In this document: in pieces, positions 33,672 through 42,900 of the stretch
Numbering within the stretch: the stretch's first letter is position 1
Layout of the letters: each line of letters starts with the position of its first letter
Source of the DNA: JAGOPO01 sp038065515
GTDB taxonomy: Bacteria > Patescibacteriota > Minisyncoccia > 2-02-FULL-40-12 > GWA2-44-9
Assembly (NCBI GenBank): GCA_038065515.1
Contig: JBBTQV010000016.1
Location: forward strand, 20,179 to 84,178
Direction of reading: 5' to 3'
Length of the DNA: 64,000 nt
The notes under the pieces: model-generated
Databases searched by the model: none
Told to the model about the DNA's origin: nothing
What the model saw: the letters and a program-made list of their open reading frames with translations, nothing else
Program-made: the position numbers and the translations under genes

Positions 33672-34433
33672 TCAGTGTAAACGAATTATCTCCTCTGCCA
33701 AGTGGCGGTACGCCATGGCGGCTTTTCCGGCGGGGTCATGCTGAAGAATTGTTTTCCCAAAACTGGGCGCTTCCGCGACCGAAATAACCCGCGGTATCAC
33801 CGATTGGAACACGCGCCCCGGAAAATTGTTCATCACTTCGTTGACCACCTGCCGTGAGAGTTGGATGCGCTTGTCGTGCATGGTGAGCACGACGCCCAGC
33901 ACGCTCAAGTTTGGATTGATGCCGCCGCGTACCAGATCAATGGTGCGCATCAGCTGGCCCAGGCCTTCCAGCGCATAGTATTCGCACTGCACCGGAATCA
34001 GCACATGATCGGACGCCGCGAGCGCGTTGATGGTGAGCAATCCCAACGACGGCGGGCAATCGATAAGCACATAATCGTAGTTATTGCGCAGGTGGTTGAG
34101 CGCACGGCGCAGACGATATTCGCGCTCCTCCATGCTCACCAGCTCTACGGTCGCGCCCGCCAGAGACTGTGCGGCTGGCAATATGTCGTAGCCGAAAATG
34201 GATGTCTTGCGAACCATCGGCAACGGGTTGGCGTCGCTCACCAGCGAGTGATACACATTCTGGGCGGCCGGTTCCACCTCCATGCCCAGCCCCAGTGTGG
34301 CGTTGGCCTGCGAATCTAAATCAACGAGCAGAACATATTTACCCTGCGCGGCGAGATACGCGCCAAGATTGACCGATGTAGTGGTCTTCCCCACACCACC
34401 CTTCTGATTACAGACAGCAATGATTCTCGCCAT
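33672..34433 (-). CDS. parA: Chromosome partitioning ATPase ParA
   Basis: 253 residues from Met3 (ATG 34433); a GTG- or ATG-based longer start at 34439 adds two residues. The deviant Walker A motif CNQKGGVGKTTT is at about residues 7-18, with DLDSQANATLGLG and DCPPSLGLLTINAL for Walker A' and B. No N-terminal HTH, so it is a chromosomal Soj-type protein. It forms an operon with parB. Confidence 0.95.
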   Translation of the reverse strand: MARIIAVCNQKGGVGKTTTSVNLGAYLAAQGKYVLLVDLDSQANATLGLGMEVEPAAQNVYHSLVSDANPLPMVRKTSIFGYDILPAAQSLAGATVELVSMEEREYRLRRALNHLRNNYDYVLIDCPPSLGLLTINALAASDHVLIPVQCEYYALEGLGQLMRTIDLVRGGINPNLSVLGVVLTMHDKRIQLSRQVVNEVMNNFPGRVFQSVIPRVISVAEAPSFGKTILQHDPAGKAAMAYRHLAEEIIRLH

Positions 34434-34492
34434 GGCCATCCCATTCTATTGGATAATCCAAGATTTGCAAAGAAACAACGCGCAACCCCACA

Positions 34493-34520
34493 TTGAAAAA
34501 ATCCTAAACCATGCTATAAT
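34493..34520 (+). promoter_or_regulatory. Promoter of tRNA-Leu
   Basis: TTGAAA (34493-34498), 16-base spacer, perfect TATAAT (34515-34520) with TGC just before it. The start should fall about 5 bases before the mature tRNA. Confidence 0.8.
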
Positions 34521-34531
34521 AACTTTCACAT

Positions 34532-34615
34532 GCCGCTGTGGCGGAATTGGCAGACGCAATTGACTCAAAATCAATCGGGAGCAATCCCATGTCGGTTCGA
34601 CTCCGACCAGCGGCA
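34532..34615 (+). tRNA. tRNA-Leu(CAA)
   Basis: An 84-base class II tRNA with a long variable arm (CGGGAGCAATCCC). Acceptor GCCGCTG/CAGCGGC, anticodon stem ATTGA/TCAAT with loop CTCAAAA (anticodon CAA), discriminator A, no encoded CCA. It has its own promoter and terminator. Confidence 0.96.
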
Positions 34616-34621
34616 CAGAAC

Positions 34622-34648
34622 AAAAAATCCCTAAGGGATTTTTTGTTC
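34622..34648 (+). terminator. Terminator of tRNA-Leu
   Basis: AAAAAATCCC (34622-34631), TAA loop, GGGATTTTTT (34635-34644) and TTGTTCT. Confidence 0.85.
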
Positions 34649-34749
34649 TGTGGATGCCGATCCTTTTTATTTATGCACACCTTCAGGCATTGCGCTGAAA
34701 ATCAACATGCTATCATGCGCGTATCGCGCGGCGTGCGCGGGGGGAGTTA

Positions 34750-34775
34750 CCCTCCGAAGCCTTAGCGAAGGAGGG
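34750..34775. repeat. 26-bp GC palindrome before the zinc-finger gene
   Basis: Arms CCCTCC/GGAGGG with core GAAGCCTTAGCGAA. Its right arm supplies the GGAGGG that touches the ATG at 34776. Confidence 0.75.
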
Positions 34776-35012
34776 ATGAAACAACTACACAAACAAAAAC
34801 ATGAGCGTCAGCGAACGGAACCGCTGCCCGAATCCTATCTGCTCTGTCGCGAATGCGACGGCACCTGGGTCGACAGCCGCAACGGCACCTGCACCCACTG
34901 TTCAGTGCATACGACAAGCCAGGATTTTCATCTCTGCCTCTCGTGCGCACTGACTGAAAAAAGATGCCAGCACTGTGGTCAGGAGATGCATGTGCATATA
35001 GCCAAGTGCTAA
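34776..35012 (+). CDS. Small multi-CxxC zinc protein
   Basis: 78 residues from ATG 34776 (MKQLHKQKHERQRTEPLPES). Four cysteine knuckles are visible: LCRECDG, CTHC, LCLSCA and CQHCGQ, suggesting two zinc ribbons. A longer frame to 34650 reads through the palindrome and is unlikely. The ribbon pattern suggests nucleic-acid or protein binding; no family is recognised. A terminator follows at 35019. Confidence 0.7.
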   Translation: MKQLHKQKHERQRTEPLPESYLLCRECDGTWVDSRNGTCTHCSVHTTSQDFHLCLSCALTEKRCQHCGQEMHVHIAKC

Positions 35013-35018
35013 AAGAAT

Positions 35019-35042
35019 CGCCCGCCACATGGCGGGCGTTGT
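35019..35042. terminator. Intrinsic terminator between convergent genes
   Basis: CGCCCGCCA (35019-35027) pairs with TGGCGGGCG (35030-35038), followed by TTGTGTT. Serves the plus-strand zinc protein and possibly the minus-strand gene at 35044. Confidence 0.7.
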
Positions 35043-35043
35043 G

Positions 35044-35487
35044 TTAGCTGTGCTTGATCAGTTCGGCGCGATACTGTTCTTGAAAAAACATGAGCGCCCA
35101 GTCCTCCGCGCTCCACCCCCGCTGGGTCCAGTGGATCCAGCGGCCACACGCAACCGGCTGTCCGCTGACCCATTCGTACTTATAGACAATCTTCCGCGCC
35201 CACGATGGCAAGTGGCCCCAGAAAGCGACAACGATTTTTCCAATCTTGGACCACTGATACGAATAAGGGTGAAAACCCTCGTAATGGTCCGTATGGATAA
35301 CACCGTCGAACAGAATTGCGCCTTCCGATGACTCCACCTTGAGGTGATCACCCTCCTCAATAATCGCCAGCGCATCGTACATCAGATCGGAACCGCACTG
35401 GTCTGTATCGACATCCAACACCCAGACCGTGCCTTCACATCCCGTCTCAAAAAAGTCAAACAGGACACCCGTGTACCGTTTTTCCAT
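35044..35487 (-). CDS. Orphan hypothetical protein
   Basis: 147 residues from ATG 35487, chosen for GGAGG 5 bases ahead. Acidic N-terminal half (LDVDTDQCGSDLMYDALAII) and a tryptophan-rich C-terminal half (SYQWSKIGKIVVAFWGHLPSW; WIHWTQRGWSAEDWALMFF). It looks like a compact beta-rich protein. No family recognised. Stand-alone cassette between a terminator and folD. Confidence 0.7.
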   Translation of the reverse strand: MEKRYTGVLFDFFETGCEGTVWVLDVDTDQCGSDLMYDALAIIEEGDHLKVESSEGAILFDGVIHTDHYEGFHPYSYQWSKIGKIVVAFWGHLPSWARKIVYKYEWVSGQPVACGRWIHWTQRGWSAEDWALMFFQEQYRAELIKHS

Positions 35488-35520
35488 GCACACCTCCTCG
35501 TATGAACTGCCGACAGGTTA

Positions 35521-36351
35521 TCAGATATGAGTTACCAGCACAATCAGATTCTCCAGTACTGCGGAGACCACCAGCGGACCCATACCACCGGGAACCGGCG
35601 TCAGAAGGCCGGCTTTTTTGTGTGCTGAAGCGAAATCAACATCACCGAAATATGCGGTGCCCTTTTTGGCGAATCCGTAATCAATAACGATCGCACCCTC
35701 GCGTATCCACTCGTCTGTTACGAGGCCGGGCGTTCCGGTTGCGGCAATCACCATCTCTGCCTGCCGTGAAATCTCCGACGGATGAGGCGTGTTTATGTCG
35801 ATGATGTCTACACGCGCACCCTGTTGCGCAAGCCAGTGAGCGACGGGTTTGCCCACGAGCTCACCCGCTCCCACCATCGCAATACGCATATCGCGAATCG
35901 CAATCTCGTGCGCGTGCAATACATACTTTAGCGCCAACACCGACGAAGGCACGACCGCACCATGATTTTCATAAAACATCTTCTGTGTATGCGGCGATAG
36001 CACATCCACATCTTTCTGTGCGGGTATCAGCGACAACAGCGCCGCGCTGTTCCACGATACGGGTAGCGGCAACTCCACAAAAATTCCGTGCACGCCCTCA
36101 TCGCCGACTAGATACTGCAGAGTCTGCCGCGCCCCATCTTCATCGTTTGCATCAAAAAAATAACTGGAGAATTCAGCGCCAATTGATTGTGCCGCCTTTT
36201 GTTTCAGTTTCACAAATGAACGCAGCCCCACATCGTCGCCCACGCAGAGCGCGGCAAGACGCAACGGTTCACCGAGCGCGCTCAACTGTTCGGCAAGGCC
36301 GGTCATCACCACATCCGCAATTGCTTTTCCGTCAACAATTTCCGCGGTCAT
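35521..36351 (-). CDS. folD: Bifunctional methylene-THF dehydrogenase/cyclohydrolase
   Basis: A 276-residue FolD, which interconverts 5,10-methylene-THF and 10-formyl-THF. The catalytic lysine region reads SFVKLKQKAAQSIG (Tyr replaced by Phe in the usual YVxxK), the second site PAQKDVDVLSP, and the NADP-binding fold GAGELVGKPVAHWL. PVPGGMGPLVV near the end is the family's PGGVGP. Supplies one-carbon units for fMet and purines. Confidence 0.92.
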   Translation of the reverse strand: MTAEIVDGKAIADVVMTGLAEQLSALGEPLRLAALCVGDDVGLRSFVKLKQKAAQSIGAEFSSYFFDANDEDGARQTLQYLVGDEGVHGIFVELPLPVSWNSAALLSLIPAQKDVDVLSPHTQKMFYENHGAVVPSSVLALKYVLHAHEIAIRDMRIAMVGAGELVGKPVAHWLAQQGARVDIIDINTPHPSEISRQAEMVIAATGTPGLVTDEWIREGAIVIDYGFAKKGTAYFGDVDFASAHKKAGLLTPVPGGMGPLVVSAVLENLIVLVTHI

Positions 36352-36388
36352 TTTTCTTTATTCTATTTTCCACTTTCTATTTTCTATT

Positions 36389-37021
36389 CTAGAGCAACGC
36401 TAGTATCTTGTCTGCACGCACAGCACCCTGACGCAATATGCGCGGCACGCGGCCGGAGAGATCCACCACAGTTGACGGCAGAGAGTCCGGCAGCGGCCCG
36501 GCATCGATAATCACATCCGGCTGCGGAACCGTCGCCGTGAATGCGGCGGCGATATGCGCGGCGTCACTTGTCGGTTCCGAGCCAGACACATTTGCGGATG
36601 TCCCCGTGAGCGGGTAGCCTAGGTGACGCAACAGCCCCTGTAAAAATGGGAAGTCCGGCGCGCGAATACCGACAGTCTGCCCTCCCCCACACATGACGGC
36701 CGGCACAATAGAACGACGCGGCAGCACGAATGTCACCTTCCCCGGCCAAAACTGCTCGATAACTTTTTCCTGTTCGGGAGTGATGTACGCAAGCTCGCGT
36801 GCCCATGACAGATCGCGCACCAACATCGGAAGCGCCTTCACATAACTGCGATGCTTGATGTCGAACACCCGCCCGACCGCCGTCGGGTCCAATGCATTGC
36901 ATCCCAAACCGTAAAGCGTATCGGTTGGAAACACCGCCGTGCCGCCGCGGCGCAACACCGCCACAACCCGTTCAATGACCGGCATAGTGTCCGCGGCAAA
37001 GTCAGTCTTGAGCGTCTGCAT
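36389..37021 (-). CDS. tsaC: Threonylcarbamoyl-AMP synthase (TsaC/YwlC)
   Basis: A 210-residue Sua5/YciO/YrdC-domain protein. GGTAVFPTDTLYGLGCNAL is the nucleotide and substrate-binding start, and LTGTSANVSG and RVPRILRQGAVR are the later family motifs. It makes threonylcarbamoyl-adenylate for the t6A37 modification of ANN-decoding tRNAs. It lacks the C-terminal SUA5 domain, as in TsaC. Confidence 0.92.
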   Translation of the reverse strand: MQTLKTDFAADTMPVIERVVAVLRRGGTAVFPTDTLYGLGCNALDPTAVGRVFDIKHRSYVKALPMLVRDLSWARELAYITPEQEKVIEQFWPGKVTFVLPRRSIVPAVMCGGGQTVGIRAPDFPFLQGLLRHLGYPLTGTSANVSGSEPTSDAAHIAAAFTATVPQPDVIIDAGPLPDSLPSTVVDLSGRVPRILRQGAVRADKILALL

Positions 37022-37048
37022 GGCAGGCTCCCTCTTGTCGGTTTCGGA

Positions 37049-37336
37049 TTACTTCTTTTCTTCCTTCTTTTTCTTGGGCTTCCAGCTCTCCATCTTTGGC
37101 CGATCCCATACCTTGTAATTGACCATTAGATTGTTGACGGTCGGGCTGATCTGCGCGCCGTTAGCCATCAAAGCTTCGATGCGTTCGCGGTCCGCCTTGA
37201 ACACCTTACCGCGGGGGTCGTAGGTGCCAAGCATTTCTTGGTATTTTCCCTGCGGCTTCTTGGTATGTTCAAGCACAACCACCTTGAAATGGGCTTGCTT
37301 CTTCTTCCCGATGCGTTGCAGTCGGATCATCAACAT
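37049..37336 (-). CDS. rpsP: 30S ribosomal protein S16
   Basis: A 95-residue S16 with core MIRLQRIGKKKQAHFKVVV and an A/Q-N-G-AQISPTVNNL segment, ending in a lysine-rich tail. The start is either ATG 37336 or Met3 at 37330. A promoter (TTGCCT 37373-37368, 17 bases, TAGGAT 37350-37345) lies only 8 bases from the first ATG, so the mRNA should be almost leaderless. Confidence 0.95.
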   Translation of the reverse strand: MLMIRLQRIGKKKQAHFKVVVLEHTKKPQGKYQEMLGTYDPRGKVFKADRERIEALMANGAQISPTVNNLMVNYKVWDRPKMESWKPKKKKEEKK

Positions 37337-37377
37337 AGTGAACTATCCTACTACATAAGCACTAAAAAGGCAAGTAT

Positions 37378-37406
37378 TTGACTATCTCTCACGGTCGTGC
37401 CATATT
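37378..37406 (+). promoter_or_regulatory. Promoter of the 37.4-38.2 kb orphan gene pair
   Basis: TTGACT (37378-37383), 17-base spacer, CATATT (37401-37406). GCGGAGG at about 37411-37417 provides the ribosome-binding site. Confidence 0.6.
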
Positions 37407-37425
37407 CATTGCGGAGGCTTAACAA

Positions 37426-37761
37426 ATGACCATAGTGCAGCTGTGTGAACAGCTTGGTGCAGCACTCATGATGCGCATTCAGTACCCGCGCAATGAGTTT
37501 GAGACCTGTGCAGGCACGCATACCTGCTATCTGGACCCCGAACGATGCGCCGTCTTCATAGACGGGAAAAGGAGCCTTCCGGGATTCCCGTTCGGAATCG
37601 GCTGGAATGAACGGGAAGCGATGACCGATCTGGTCGCGGGGCTGCTCGAATTGCGGAAGCCGCATGGGAAAGCGCCGGTGCATAGCATCGTCATCCGCTG
37701 CCGGAGTCTCTACGACAATCAGATTCGCGAGATTCCCATCCCCGCGGACCTGACCGCATAG
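37426..37761 (+). CDS. Orphan hypothetical protein, first of a pair
   Basis: A 111-residue soluble protein with FGIGWNEREAMTDLVAGLLELR as its clearest helix and a beta strand VHSIVIRCRS. Resembles nothing known to me. The GGAGG site is 8 bases before ATG. It forms a two-gene unit with the gene at 37778; both seem to carry an amphipathic AxxxxLAxLL helix followed by a strand, so they may be distant relatives. Confidence 0.65.
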   Translation: MTIVQLCEQLGAALMMRIQYPRNEFETCAGTHTCYLDPERCAVFIDGKRSLPGFPFGIGWNEREAMTDLVAGLLELRKPHGKAPVHSIVIRCRSLYDNQIREIPIPADLTA

Positions 37762-37777
37762 ATAGATTGAGGTAACC

Positions 37778-38173
37778 ATGAAGAACTTGCGGAAGTTTGT
37801 GCACGATGTGTGCCGGCAGACAGGCGCTAATTGCTTCATCGATATCACCTACTTTGCCGGCCCACGGCCGGAGGTGTCCGGCCCCAACGACATCTTCGTT
37901 GCGCGCATGAGGATGCAGATTCTTCTCAACGGAGCTTTTCCAAACATTAGCCTCTGTTACAAGGATGAGCGGCTCACGCGCGAGTTCGGCAGTGTCTACG
38001 GTCGTGGTCGCACCGCCGACAAGGCATTCGCAGCGCTTCTGCGTTCCATTGCCGGCAAAACACTCACCGTGACCATCGGGGACACCACCCATACCATCGA
38101 TGTGCCGCGCAACATCACTAAAGGAAAGCTCGTCACCAAACCCGACCCCTTGTATTATTCTCGTGGTCGATAA
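37778..38173 (+). CDS. Orphan hypothetical protein, second of a pair
   Basis: 131 residues. Helix TADKAFAALLRSIAGKTLTVTIG precedes a strand and a basic tail (ITKGKLVTKPDPLYYSRGR). Separated from the first gene by 16 bases with a GAGG site. Ends 6 bases before a strong terminator. Function unknown. Confidence 0.65.
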   Translation: MKNLRKFVHDVCRQTGANCFIDITYFAGPRPEVSGPNDIFVARMRMQILLNGAFPNISLCYKDERLTREFGSVYGRGRTADKAFAALLRSIAGKTLTVTIGDTTHTIDVPRNITKGKLVTKPDPLYYSRGR

Positions 38174-38178
38174 CACTC

Positions 38179-38207
38179 AGCCGCCCCTCACCGGGCGGCT
38201 TTTCTTA
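38179..38207 (+). terminator. Terminator of the orphan pair
   Basis: AGCCGCCC (38179-38186) pairs with GGGCGGCT (38193-38200), followed by TTTCTTATT. It overlaps the last codons of rnc. Confidence 0.82.
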
Positions 38208-38939
38208 TTGCGCCGCACTGCGCCCTGCCCAATGTTTATTCTGTAGAGCATCTTCAGCGGCGGCTTGCTGGGCATCCTGTTTACTCTCGCCCTGACCTTC
38301 CCCCGCGAGTTCCTTTCCCAAGTACACGGCAATCTTGAACTGCCGAGCATGGTCGGGCCCCCACTCTTCCATGACGCGGTAGGTCGGCGTGACCCCGATG
38401 CGGTCCTGTGCCTCTTCCTGTAGGAGCGACTTGGGGTCGCGGTACAATTTTTTCGAAATGATTTCGGAGAGGTGTGTGAGCACAAATTTGGCAACGAATG
38501 TTTTGCAAGGCTCATATCCGCCGTCGAGGTACATCGCACCGATGATCGCTTCAATAGCATTGGCAAGAATGTACTGCCGCGCACGCCCCGTATCGCGTGC
38601 CTCGCCGCGCGAGAGTAGCATATAATCGTTGAGGTCGAAGTCCGCGGTGATTTCAGAGAGGATATTTGCGTTCACCAACGCAGCCCGCCAGTTGGTCATC
38701 TCCCCTTCGGGTGTCTCGGGATACTGCGCGAACAAATACTCGGTAACGATGAGCTCCAATACCGCGTCCCCCAGAAATTCCAACCGTTCGTTGTGGCCGA
38801 TAGGCCAGTCGGGATGCTCGTTGAGGTATGATCGGTGCGTCAACGCTTGCTCCAGCAGTTTGGAGTTTTTGAAGGTATATCCGATGCGCTCTTGCAGAGG
38901 CGCTAGCTTTTGACTCGACATCCCGTGATGCCCAGCCAC
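38205..38939 (-). CDS. rnc: Ribonuclease III
   Basis: A 244-residue RNase III, which cuts double-stranded RNA, including rRNA precursors. Catalytic domain: NERLEFLGDAVLELIVTEYL (about 50-69) and ANAIEAIIGAMYLDGGYEP (about 125-143). The C-terminal dsRNA-binding domain covers about 165-235 (DPKSLLQEEAQ, GKELAGEGQGESKQDAQQAAAEDAL). Start could be the ATG at 38921 (MSSQKLAPL). Confidence 0.95.
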   Translation of the reverse strand: MAGHHGMSSQKLAPLQERIGYTFKNSKLLEQALTHRSYLNEHPDWPIGHNERLEFLGDAVLELIVTEYLFAQYPETPEGEMTNWRAALVNANILSEITADFDLNDYMLLSRGEARDTGRARQYILANAIEAIIGAMYLDGGYEPCKTFVAKFVLTHLSEIISKKLYRDPKSLLQEEAQDRIGVTPTYRVMEEWGPDHARQFKIAVYLGKELAGEGQGESKQDAQQAAAEDALQNKHWAGRSAAQ

Positions 38940-38991
38940 ACATCACGCACGGCGGAGTCTCCTCCGTGCTTGGTCTATGGCCGGGTGATTA

Positions 38992-39492
38992 TTATTCTCC
39001 CGACAGTTCTGTCGGTTGCCCTTCTTTCATTTCTCCGTCCTTCTTGCGCGGCGGCGCATCGTCTTTGCCCGGTTCTCCCATTTCTTTGTACACAGTCCCG
39101 AGTACGCCGTTGATGAATCTGCCGCTGGACTCACCGCCGAACGATTTCGCCAGCTCGATGGCTTCGTTGATAGCAACCTTTGGCGGCACCGCATCACGAT
39201 CACCCCACATTAACTCGAAGAGTCCCAGACGCAGAACATTACGGTCAACCATCGCGATCTGGTCGATGGGCCATTGCGGAGCGGCGGTCTCGATGATTTT
39301 GTCGATTTCGTCGATATGTTCCAGCGTTCCTTTGACCAGCTGGACGACAAACTCCGGTTCATCGAGTCCTTCACCGAATTCCTTGAGCATGTGTTCGAGA
39401 ATTTCCGGCAACAGGTCATTATTGCGACCTTTGAAATCCCACTCATAGAGGGACTGCATCGCAACCGACCGTGCAAGATGTCGTGAGGCCAA
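38992..39492 (-). CDS. nusB: Transcription antitermination factor NusB
   Basis: A 166-residue NusB with RHLARSVAMQSLYEWDF at the N-terminus, AMVDRNVLRLGLFEL and PPKVAINEAIELAKSFGGESSGRFINGVLG at the C-terminal half. It binds boxA RNA with NusE and supports rRNA transcription. A charged 25-residue tail is added. It sits between rnc and rpmF. Confidence 0.95.
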   Translation of the reverse strand: MASRHLARSVAMQSLYEWDFKGRNNDLLPEILEHMLKEFGEGLDEPEFVVQLVKGTLEHIDEIDKIIETAAPQWPIDQIAMVDRNVLRLGLFELMWGDRDAVPPKVAINEAIELAKSFGGESSGRFINGVLGTVYKEMGEPGKDDAPPRKKDGEMKEGQPTELSGE

Positions 39493-39519
39493 GGAACAAA
39501 AACTTAGCGATCGTTATTC

Positions 39520-39741
39520 TTACTTCGCCTGATGCTTCTTCTTCTCCGCTTTCTTCATCTGCTTCGCCAGCACATTGACCACTTCGCGGCCCTTGTAGTA
39601 CCCGCAATATTTGCACACCGTGTGCGGCTTGCCCATCTTTTTGCACTGACTGCAGGCGATGAATGCCTGTTTCTTCAACGCCAAGTGGCTGCGACGGCGC
39701 AGCTGCTTTCCCTTGGCCATATGGTGTCGTGGAACTCCCAT
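39520..39741 (-). CDS. rpmF: 50S ribosomal protein L32
   Basis: A 73-residue L32. The start MGVPRHHMAKGKQLRRRSHL matches the family's AVPKRK..RRSH. Zinc ribbon cysteines are in CSQCKKMGKPHTVCKYCGYYKGREV. Lysine-rich tail. Confidence 0.95.
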   Translation of the reverse strand: MGVPRHHMAKGKQLRRRSHLALKKQAFIACSQCKKMGKPHTVCKYCGYYKGREVVNVLAKQMKKAEKKKHQAK

Positions 39742-39876
39742 CGGATAGAATCTAGAAGCTAGGAAATAGAATCTAGTAGTTATCGTTACATTGGTAGATT
39801 TAACGGTAGCATAAAATCGTCATACTTACAAATCACCAAAAAACGGGTCGGAAAAACAGCCCAAAAACTGTCCACT

Positions 39877-39905
39877 TTGCGGCATGGGCAACAGTGGGCT
39901 ACAAT
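39877..39905 (+). promoter_or_regulatory. Promoter of dnaE
   Basis: TTGCGG (39877-39882), 17-base spacer, TACAAT (39900-39905). The expected transcription start coincides with the ATG at 39912. Confidence 0.6.
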
Positions 39906-39911
39906 GCCCCC

Positions 39912-42900
39912 ATGGACCGCCGCCCCAGCCAATTCGACACGCCCCCACCTGGGGGCTTTGTTCACCTTCATACGCATTCGCACTACTCGTTGCTGGATGG
40001 GCTATCCAAAATAGATGCACTGGTGAAGCGCGCAAAGGAACACGGCATGACCGCCATGGCACTGACCGACCACGGCGTGCTCTATGGTGCCATCGAGTTT
40101 TATAAGAAAGCGACGAAGGCGGGCATCAAGCCCATCATCGGGTGCGAGATGTACATCACCGACACGACGCGGCACGACAAACAGCCTACCATCGACACCG
40201 ACAAACGCTGGCATCTCATCTTGTTGGCCAAAGATGAAACGGGGTACCGCAATCTGGTAAAGCTCGTGACCGCGGCGCATCTGGAAGGGTTCTATTACAA
40301 GCCACGCATTGATAAACAGCTTCTGCGCGCGCACCACGAAGGGCTCATTGCGCTGTCGTCATGTCTCGGCGGAGAAATCTCGCGCGCACTGGCCGCGGGT
40401 GCCGACGAGAAAGCACGCCGCATCGCTACCGAGTACCGCGACATTATGGGGCCGGACAATTTCTATATCGAACTGCAACAGCACACCAATATGCCCGAGC
40501 AAAACGAAATGACACCCAAGCTCGTTGCACTTGCCCGCGAATGTGGAATACCACTTGTCGCAACCCAGGATTCACACTACTGCACACCCGATGATGCCAA
40601 AGCGCATGACATTCTACTCGCGGTGCAGACGGGCAACACGATCCATGACGAGAAACGGTTTTCGATGAATCAGGATGATTTTTCATTCTGCTCCGGAGAG
40701 GACATGCGGCAGAAATTTGCTTCTCTACCAGAGGATGTATCGCGTGAGGCATTTGCAAATACGGCTATCATTGCCGACCGGTGCAATCTCACGCTCGAGT
40801 TGGGCAAACTACAACTCCCCAATTTTCCACTGCCCAAAGGCCAGACCGATCCGTCCGAATATCTCACAACGCTGACTTATCAGGGATTGCGGCGCCGTTT
40901 TGGTGCGAAGCCGGACCCGTCAATCGTGGAGCGGGTTGAATTCGAATTGGGCGTTATCAAGCAGGCGGGATTTGCGGGCTACTTCCTTATCGTGCAGGAT
41001 TTCGTGAACTGGGCGAAAAATCAGGGCATCTTTGTGGGTCCGGGCCGCGGTTCAGCAGCAGGTTCGCTGGTGTCGTACCTGCTGAACATCACCAATGTCG
41101 ACCCGCTCAAGTACAATCTGCTATTCGAGCGGTTTCTCAATCCCGCCCGCATCAGCCAGCCGGATATCGATCTCGATTTCGCCGATGCGCGCCGCGGTGA
41201 AGTGCTCCAATATGTCGCCGAAAAATACGGCAAAGACCATGTAGCGCAAATCATCACCTTCGGCACCATGGCCGCCCGCGGAAGCATCCGTGATGCCGGC
41301 CGCGCGCTGGGATACACCTATGATTTTTGCGATTCCATCGCCAAGATCATTCCGGCCGGCCCGATTCCCGACTATCCGGGCAAACGCACCGGCAAACCGT
41401 TCCTCCAGCACTGCGTGGAGAATGTGGACGAAGTAACACAGCTCTACAACTCCGACACACAGGCAAAAGCGCTCATCGACGCGGCCTGCAAACTCGAAGG
41501 CGTGGCGCGCCACGCGTCCACGCACGCCTGTGCTGTGGTCATCACACCCAAACCGCTCACCGAATATGTACCGCTCCAACAGGGCACGCACGAAAATGAC
41601 ATCATCACCCAGTACGAAATGCACGCGGTCGAGGACTTGGGTCTGTTGAAGATGGATTTTCTCGGACTGGCGAACCTCACCATCATCGAAGATACGCTTA
41701 ACATGGTGAAGTCAAATCACGGCACAAGTATCGACATTGATTCCATACCCCTGGATGATGCGAAGACATTCGCATCATTACAGCAGGCACAGACGACGGG
41801 CGTGTTCCAGTTGGAGTCCGCCGGTATGAAACGCTATCTCAAAGAGCTCAAGCCCACCGGCGTAGAAGACATCATCGCGATGGTTGCGCTGTACCGGCCG
41901 GGCCCGATGGATCTGATTCCCGATTATGTCGATCGCAAACACGGACGCCAGCGCGTTGAGTACCTGCACCCCGCGCTGGAGCCCATCATGAAACCGACCT
42001 ACGGCATCATGGTATACCAAGAACAGCTCATGGCGGCCGTACGCGCACTGGCGGGTTTCACGCTAGCCGAAGCCGATGTGATGCGTAAAGCCGTCGGAAA
42101 GAAAATCAAATCACTCATGGAGGAGCAAGAGGGCAAGTTTAAGGAGGGATGCGCAACCGCCGGAACGCCACCGGATGTTGCGAACAAATTCTGGGAGCTC
42201 GTAGAACCGTTCAACCGTTACGCGTTCAACCGCAGTCATGCGGCGTGCTACGCGATGGTTGCCTACCAGACCGCGTACCTGAAGGCTAATTTCCCGAATG
42301 AGTTTATGGCCTCATTCATGAATTCGGAGACCGGCGACATCGAGCGCGTCGCATTTCTGGTGGATGAGGCGCGGCAGATGGATATTCAGGTGTTGCCTCC
42401 CGACATCAATGAGAGCGCTGAGCGGTTCACGGTGGTAACGAGTAACGAAAAACGAGAAACGAGTAAGCCGTCGTTGCGGTTCGGGCTCACTGCGATCAAG
42501 AACATCGGCGCAACGGTTGTCGGTGCCATTATCCAAGAACGGCGCGCCAACGGACCATTTGTGAACATTGAAGATTTGATTGTCCGCGTCCAACACAAAG
42601 ACATGACCCGAAAATCGCTGGAGGCACTGGCCAAGTGCGGAGCGCTCGACGGTATGGGCGAACGAAATACGCTTTTGGCGAACATCGAGACACTGCTTAT
42701 CCACGCAAAAGAAAAACAGAAACATTCCACCATGGGACAGGTCAGCCTGTTCGGGGAAGCGATGGAAGCGGAACTGCCGCCCGTGAAACTGATACCCGCC
42801 GAGCCCTCGGCAAAAGCAGACCGTCTGCGGTGGGAAAAAGAACTCATCGGCTTGTATGTCAGCGAGCACCCGTTGAGCGACTATCAGGCGCGCCTTGCGC

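Noticed and set aside
32762..34439. parS site near parAB
   Set aside because: Looked for TGTTTCACGTGAAACA-like palindromes and saw none; the origin may be elsewhere.
39894..39911. GTG start of dnaE at 39894
   Set aside because: It falls inside the predicted promoter (spacer), upstream of the expected transcription start; ATG 39912 fits a leaderless mRNA.
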